Assembly: GCA_015847255.1 (NCBI GenBank)
Contig: JADLZK010008980.1
Location: 1-64,000 of the forward strand
Length of the DNA: 64,000 bases
Direction: 5' to 3'
Source of the DNA: Hyparrhenia diplandra
Taxonomy: Eukaryota > Streptophyta > Magnoliopsida > Poales > Poaceae
Shown here: one piece after another, positions 59,222-64,000 of the stretch
How positions within the stretch are numbered: position 1 is the stretch's first letter
Layout of the letters: each line of letters opens with the position of its first letter
Notes under the pieces: generated by a model
Told to the model about the DNA's origin: nothing
Seen by the model: only the letters and a program-made list of their open reading frames with translations
The model's database searches: none
Program-made: the position numbers and the translations under genes

Positions 59222-60536
59222 TGTCGGGGTCCTAAATATCGGGCCCCGTGACATTCTCATATAACGAAAAATCGTCGGCCCGTCGGGGCCCGAAAACTTC
59301 GGCCCGCTATCATCCCGCTTAGAAGGGCGGCCCGGCAGACGGTGGACTAGGCCAAGAGCCACGACGCGCCACGTGAAGACGGAGTTGGCCCGCAGACGGC
59401 TCCTTTGGAGTCACCGCGACGAAAGAGCTCGCTACGCTCACGGAGGACAAGGTCGGGGACCTTTTACACAAGACGGCGAACCATGGCGCCCACGTCATCA
59501 TCGGCCAACCTAAGACTCGGATTCAACCCCCAAATCTCCCGGGTCTCGCCCGAGGGTGGCTTAGCTCACCGACCTCGGATGAGAGACCTCCGCCTCGCCC
59601 GAGGGTGGCTAGCTCACCACCCTCGGGCGCAAAAAACTTTGCCTCGCCGGGGGAGACCCAGCTCTCCATCCTCGAGCGAGGTGGCTCAAGCCCACTCACC
59701 GGGGTCATAGACCCCTCGGGCGTGGGAGGTTCCGTCTCAAGGAAGGGAACATTTGCATTTAATGCGGTTTGCACGGCCAGACGAGGCGCGGGGGGCCATC
59801 GACACGCCTAGTCAAATCGACCGCCCGGATCACTTCCCAAATCCGGCCGATGGGACACAAAGGTCAACCCGGTGACATATTACGCCGCCCGGAAGACGGG
59901 AAACCAGGACAACACCGTGTTCATTTCCCGAAAAACGCAGCCAAGACGCCACGGCCGGGCGGACCACTCGGGCTTATGACACGCCACGGCCGACCTTCAC
60001 GGGACCGGCCCTCGCCATGCGGGATCGTGAGGGGACGCCTCCACGGATCCGGGCCGCACCGAGAAACCACACGCCCGCCATCGGATTAGGACGCGTGTCT
60101 TCATCAAACAACGCCCAAGCCGGCCGGCCCTCGGCGTGCGATGCAACGAGCATAGCCTGGGGAATTAGCCACCTAGGCATCCACATATGTAAACATTACT
60201 TCCCTCTTCCCTCTATAAAAGGGGGAGTAATGCCCCATTAGCGAGGGATCCCGCACGGACAAAAAGCATAACCACCACCACCACCACGATCATGGGGCTT
60301 GAGACCAGCGTCTCTCCCCCACACCGCTTGTAACCCCTACTACAAGCTCACCTTTGAGCGCGAGGTAACACGAAGCGAGGACACCACCCATTTGGGACGT
60401 AGGGCCCCGTTGGCTTTGAACCGGGATAAACTCGCGTGTCGTGTCCATCTTGCGCTACGCCATAGGAGGAGGGGCACACGGCCCATAAATTCTTTATTGC
60501 CGGCACTCGGGGCACCCGGTTCTCGGCGCCCCGGCG
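59222..60536 (+). repeat. 5' LTR of the Gypsy element
   Basis: It begins TGTCGGGGTCC and ends ccccggcg, two changes from the expected inverted CCCCGACA. Two bases (at) then precede the primer-binding site. It has the internal direct repeat gcctcgcccgagggtggct. The right boundary is inferred from the primer site, because the 3' LTR is outside the window. Confidence 0.7.
60213..60222 (+). promoter_or_regulatory. TATA box in the LTR
   Basis: CTATAAAAGG lies about 320 bp before the LTR end, in the position of the U3/R border of a retrotransposon promoter. Confidence 0.6.
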
Positions 60537-60538
60537 AT

Positions 60539-60555
60539 TGGCGCGCCAGGTAGGA
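60539..60555 (+). other. Primer-binding site of the Gypsy element
   Basis: TGGCGCGCCAGGTAGGA starts two bases after the LTR. TGG pairs with the CCA end of a tRNA, as in LTR retroelements. The same primer site occurs in other grass Gypsy elements; which tRNA it matches was not tested. Confidence 0.6.
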
Positions 60556-62574
60556 GCGCCCCGTGTGCAATCCGCATCCCCGTCCGCATCCATGGCGTTT
60601 CCACCTTCGTTTCCACCCCTTTCGCGGACCATGAGCTCCCCCGCTGCCGAACACCATTCGCCGTTTCCGACGCCGGGAGTTCGTGGCGCCGGCCACAACT
60701 ACGAGATGATCCCCTCTTGTCCACATGACGGTGAAAGGAGGGCGGCGTTGCCGCAACGGCATGCCCATCATCACGCGCCCCCGGCAAAGAGCGAGCAAGG
60801 CGGACCCACCGGTAGCGCAAGGCGCATCATCCGGCAACTGGTTCGAATCCGACAACACACCGGGTGCCGACTCGCGAGAAGGGCTCCCGGGAACCCTAGG
60901 CGTCGGGAAGATCCTTACCCGACGCCGGCGCGGCAGGGGATTCCCGAGGAAACCCTAATCATCGGGAGAACGCAGCGCCCGCACCGGTGATACTTTGGAA
61001 GGAGTACCCGTAATTCCGCCGACGGAGACCGGTCGAAAGCCGCCGCGAGGAGAGCCTGAGCAGGACCTCCGGTCGTCCCACGGGAACGCAATCCCACGGA
61101 CAATCACGCGGAAGCGCATCCGCCGAAGGATGCCGCACGACCCCATCCCGCCCTCCCGCCCGGGCACGATTGGGGCCGAGGTCGAACGGCGGAATTACAC
61201 TACCGCCCGGAGAATGGGGACTTCTCTCAGCGCGTTCGGGCGCCCCGGAATCGGCGGCGGGGCGATTATTATGACCCCACGCGGGAATGCTTCAATATAG
61301 AGATCCGGGGCAGGGCGCCTCACCGACGTCTCGACGAAGATGAGGCGGGCGGACCCGCCACGACGGGCGGCGACCGCGGCGCCGGCGCCTTCCGCCCATC
61401 CGGCCCGTAGCGGCGCCCTACGCTGCCCGGCGAAATCGCGCGATTTCTGCGAGATCCGCAGGACGCATCCGCGTAGAATCCGCGCGACCGACAGGCGGAG
61501 CGCAACATCCGCGGGAGCAAGCCCGACACGGGCAAGCCCCAAGAGCGCTCCGGATCGCGGCGGTGGGCGGACGCGACGGACCTAACGGGGTACCCCCACT
61601 TCCGGACATAGCGGCGGCCGGTTCAACGGAGCCGACCTCAACGTGGCGGCGGCCGCCATCTTCGGTGCGAAATGCCCGAACCTCCACTACCGAGGGCGGG
61701 CGCTTATTCGGGAAGGCCTCGACAACTCCTCGACAAGGCGGTACGTACAAGCAGGGGGGAGAGCTCCGCTTCCCCGAGACCGGGCCGTGACATCACGGCC
61801 GACGAGAAGAGCGGGGCGGAGTCGTCGGCTCCGTTCCCTGAGCGAGCCGAGCCTCGGCGAGGCTGGTCCGGGAACGCTGGATGACAACCGCGGCAATCGC
61901 CCGGCCCGGGAGCGCATAAGACCCCGTCAAGACCGCAACCGAGGTGCCCCGACCTCGAAGGGACCGAGATCGGCGACGCGGGCTCGCCCGAAGGAGGCTC
62001 ACCTCGGGGGGCGGGCGGGCGGGGGCGAGACGCACAAGCACGCCCGGGACGATCGAGGGGTACTCCCGGATCCACCGGGCCACGGGCCTTCACAAGGGAT
62101 ATCCGGAGGGCACCACTCCCCCGCGCTTCAGGCCGCACAACCACATCGAAGTACTCTGGGAGGACTTCGTCCCGAGGTATGGTCGACCGACTATCGGCTA
62201 GCATGCCCGGTTGCGAGGGGGCACATGATGAAAGGGTAATCATCGAAATTTGCCCCCCTGTACCTCTCCGACTTCGGCCGGGGCTTGGCCGAACATCTTC
62301 CACCGGACCTCATATCAAACGGGCGGACTTGAGAGAACCTTCCGAGGTAATTTCCATGGCACGCACCAACGCCTGGGGTAACTCATGGGACCTCCGAGCG
62401 CCGTCGAAACCCGACGAGTCCTCGCGTGACTACACATCCTCCGCTTCTCTAAGCAACGGACCGAGCTCCCTAATGTGACGGATTCGGACGTCATAGGGGC
62501 CTTCTTGGCCGCACCTCTTGCCATGATCTCGTGAAGAAGCTGGGGCGCGGACTCCCACCGAGGCAAACGAGCCG

Positions 62575-63050
62575 ATGGACATCGCCACCAAGTTCGCCGG
62601 TGAGGAGGTCGGTCGGGGCCGTTCAATCGAAGGGCTCGGCAAGGGAAAGCGCAAGGGAAGAGGAGCCCGAGGGATCGCGGCCGAGGAGAGCAAGAAGAAA
62701 AAGAAGAAAGATAAGAGCCGCAAGGGCAAGGGCCACGCCGCCCAAGCGGACGATGAAGACATGGTGGGCTGCGGTCGATCGCAAGGGGCCCCGACCCCCC
62801 GCCACAAGAAACCTTCGATGACATGCTCAAGAAGCCATGCCGTAACCATAGCTACCCTGGTCAAGCATACCCTCGGGGAGTGCAAGAGGGTACGCCAACA
62901 TTTCGCCAAGCTCAAGGCCATCCCCGAGGGTGAAGAGGAAGAGGCTCCCCGAGGGGTGGCGCCAAGGGCAACGAGGAGTTCGAAGGTGAATAAGCGCTTC
63001 ATGATCTTCGGCGGCAGCACGGCAAAGAATGTCCGTCGGCGGCGGCAAGA
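62575..63050 (+). pseudogene. Gag C-terminal region of the Gypsy element
   Basis: A Lys-rich stretch (ESKKKKKKDKSRKGKG) is followed by a CxxH-like region with VKHTLGECKRVRQHFAKLKA and an acidic run, matching the nucleocapsid-side part of grass Gypsy gag. In a neighbouring frame the preceding residues read MLKKPCRNHS, so a frameshift splits the knuckle. Confidence 0.6.
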
Positions 63051-63169
63051 AGAAGGAGCGTCGGGAGGTCTATGCCACGGGCCGGAACCCGAAGGCTGGC
63101 GCAAGTGGTCGGACCAAGGCCATCACCTTCGACCAGTCGGATCACCCCAAGACGCCCGAACTCCCGGGC

Positions 63170-63545
63170 TTATCCACCGGTGGTGGATCCCATCATCGCC
63201 AACACTCGGCTCACCAAAGTCCTTATGGACGGAGGGAGCGACCTCAACCTCATCTACGAAGAAACCCTCGACCTCCTCGGGGTAGACAAGTCCAAGATCC
63301 GCCCGGAGGGCCGGCATTCAATAGCGTCGTCCCGGCAAGCGGCTAAAGCCCCTCGGGCGGATCGACTTACGGTTTGCTTCGGTGACCCCTCGAACTTCAG
63401 GCAAGAGACTCTCACATTCGAGATCCTTGGGGTCCGCGGTACTTACCACGCACTCCTCGGGCCCCCTCGCTACGCCAAGTTCATGGCTGTCCCGAACTAC
63501 ACGCACACCTCAAGCTCAAGATGCCGGGGCCGAAGGGTGTCATCA
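63170..63545 (+). pseudogene. Retropepsin region of the Gypsy element
   Basis: The frame reads VVDPIIANTRLTKVLMDGGS, then DLNLIYEETLDLLGVDKSKI, then CFGDPSNFRQETLTFEILGV and RYAKFMAVPNYT. The aspartic protease site is MDGGS (codons at 63225-63239), the variant usual in this grass lineage in place of DTG/DSG. After 63510 the frame shifts, and the following DNA resembles the linker before reverse transcriptase (HAYECDVESVEYAEALA). Confidence 0.7.
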
Positions 63546-64000
63546 CGACCGCCCCTCGCACCATCATGCATACGAGTGCGACGTGGAGAGCGTGGAGTAT
63601 GCCGAGGCACTCGCCATTGCCGAGGCACTCATCGCCGATGCGAAGAAGCTTTTGACGAAATCACGATCGAGCATGAGGCCAAGCGCCCCACGGGAGCTTC
63701 GAGCCCTCCTCGGGCACCAAGAAGATCTCACTCGATCCCAAGAACCCGAAGGAGAAGCTGCCGACCATCGGCCGGACTGGATCGAAATAGGATGCCATGC
63801 TCGTCGACTTCCTCCGCGAATGCCAAGATCGTTTGCGTGGGGACCCTCGGACATGCTTAGGGCATACCGGGGATGTCGCCCGAGCACTCCCTAGACATCG
63901 GCCGAGGCGGAAAGCCGGATCATGCGGCGCTTGCGCCGTTTTGATGACGCCAAGCGGAAGATCATCGGCGAGGAGATCCACAAGCTACCGGAGGCGGATT

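Larger units (their letters stand above)
59222..64000 (+). mobile_element. Ty3/Gypsy LTR retrotransposon, degenerate, cut by the window edge
   Basis: The order is 5' LTR (59222-60536), primer-binding-like site (60539), leader and gag region (to about 63050), protease (about 63170-63540) and the start of the pol polyprotein before reverse transcriptase to 64000. The element is very GC-rich, unlike the flanking DNA. Coding parts jump between frames every few hundred bases, so it cannot make a working polyprotein as written. The 3' LTR, reverse transcriptase, RNase H and integrase would lie beyond the window. Confidence 0.85.

Noticed and set aside
60834..60862. tRNA T-loop-like motif ggttcgaatcc
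   Set aside because: No acceptor stem, D arm or anticodon arm around it; it lies in the leader of the Gypsy element.
1..64000. Novel defence, secretion or biosynthetic cluster
   Set aside because: The seven genes are unrelated housekeeping, signalling or stress genes with ordinary plant spacing; no repeated gene family or co-directional cluster is present.

Overview
This window is nuclear DNA from a flowering plant, almost certainly a grass (Poaceae) and probably a panicoid. Genes have introns with GT-AG borders and GC-rich first exons. The gaps hold grass-type transposons: Stowaway MITEs, Helitrons, a MULE, LINEs and a Ty3/Gypsy element. No bacterial-style operons, CRISPR arrays or convincing tRNA/rRNA genes were seen.

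Seven protein-coding genes are supported. Left to right: an IQD calmodulin-binding protein (10739-12169, minus); a nucleus-encoded organellar group II intron maturase of the nMAT1/nMAT2 class (17415-19637, minus, one uninterrupted ORF); a plant STAT-like SH2-domain protein, SHA/SHB type (23569-27878, minus, 11 coding exons); a small secreted protein with two EGF-like modules and a probable GPI anchor (31242-33603, plus, 6 exons); an EPF-like cysteine-rich secreted peptide (37834-38320, minus, 2 exons); acireductone dioxygenase of the methionine salvage cycle (49505-54047, plus, 7 exons); and a class A2 heat stress transcription factor (56031-57886, plus, 2 exons). They are unrelated single genes, not a pathway cluster.

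Mobile DNA fills much of the rest. Two Helitrons have clear ends (19956-21733 and 47870-49106). A MULE carrying GC-rich host-like DNA has a perfect 9-bp target-site duplication (22297-23248). A LINE-type insertion has a 16-bp target-site duplication (58313-59188). A degenerate Gypsy element begins at 59222 and runs off the right edge. There are also two nearly vanished retroposon insertions in the long first intron of the dioxygenase gene, several MITEs, an inverted-terminal-repeat element rich in CCGG at 30199-30689, and several local direct duplications of 100-580 bp. The left 9 kb, the 12.8-16.8 kb stretch and the 38.5-47.4 kb stretch have no gene I can support.

The most important caution for users: four conserved genes (IQD, SH2, dioxygenase, HSFA2) each carry one to three 1-base frame breaks, at least six of them in short homopolymer runs, while splice sites and flanking protein motifs are intact. 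Correcting them restores exact exon phase. I read this mainly as consensus indel error in the assembly, with real pseudogenisation as the alternative. I found no convincing new biological system. The best leads are the Helitron and MULE captures, the catalytically dead maturase, and the shared indel pattern.
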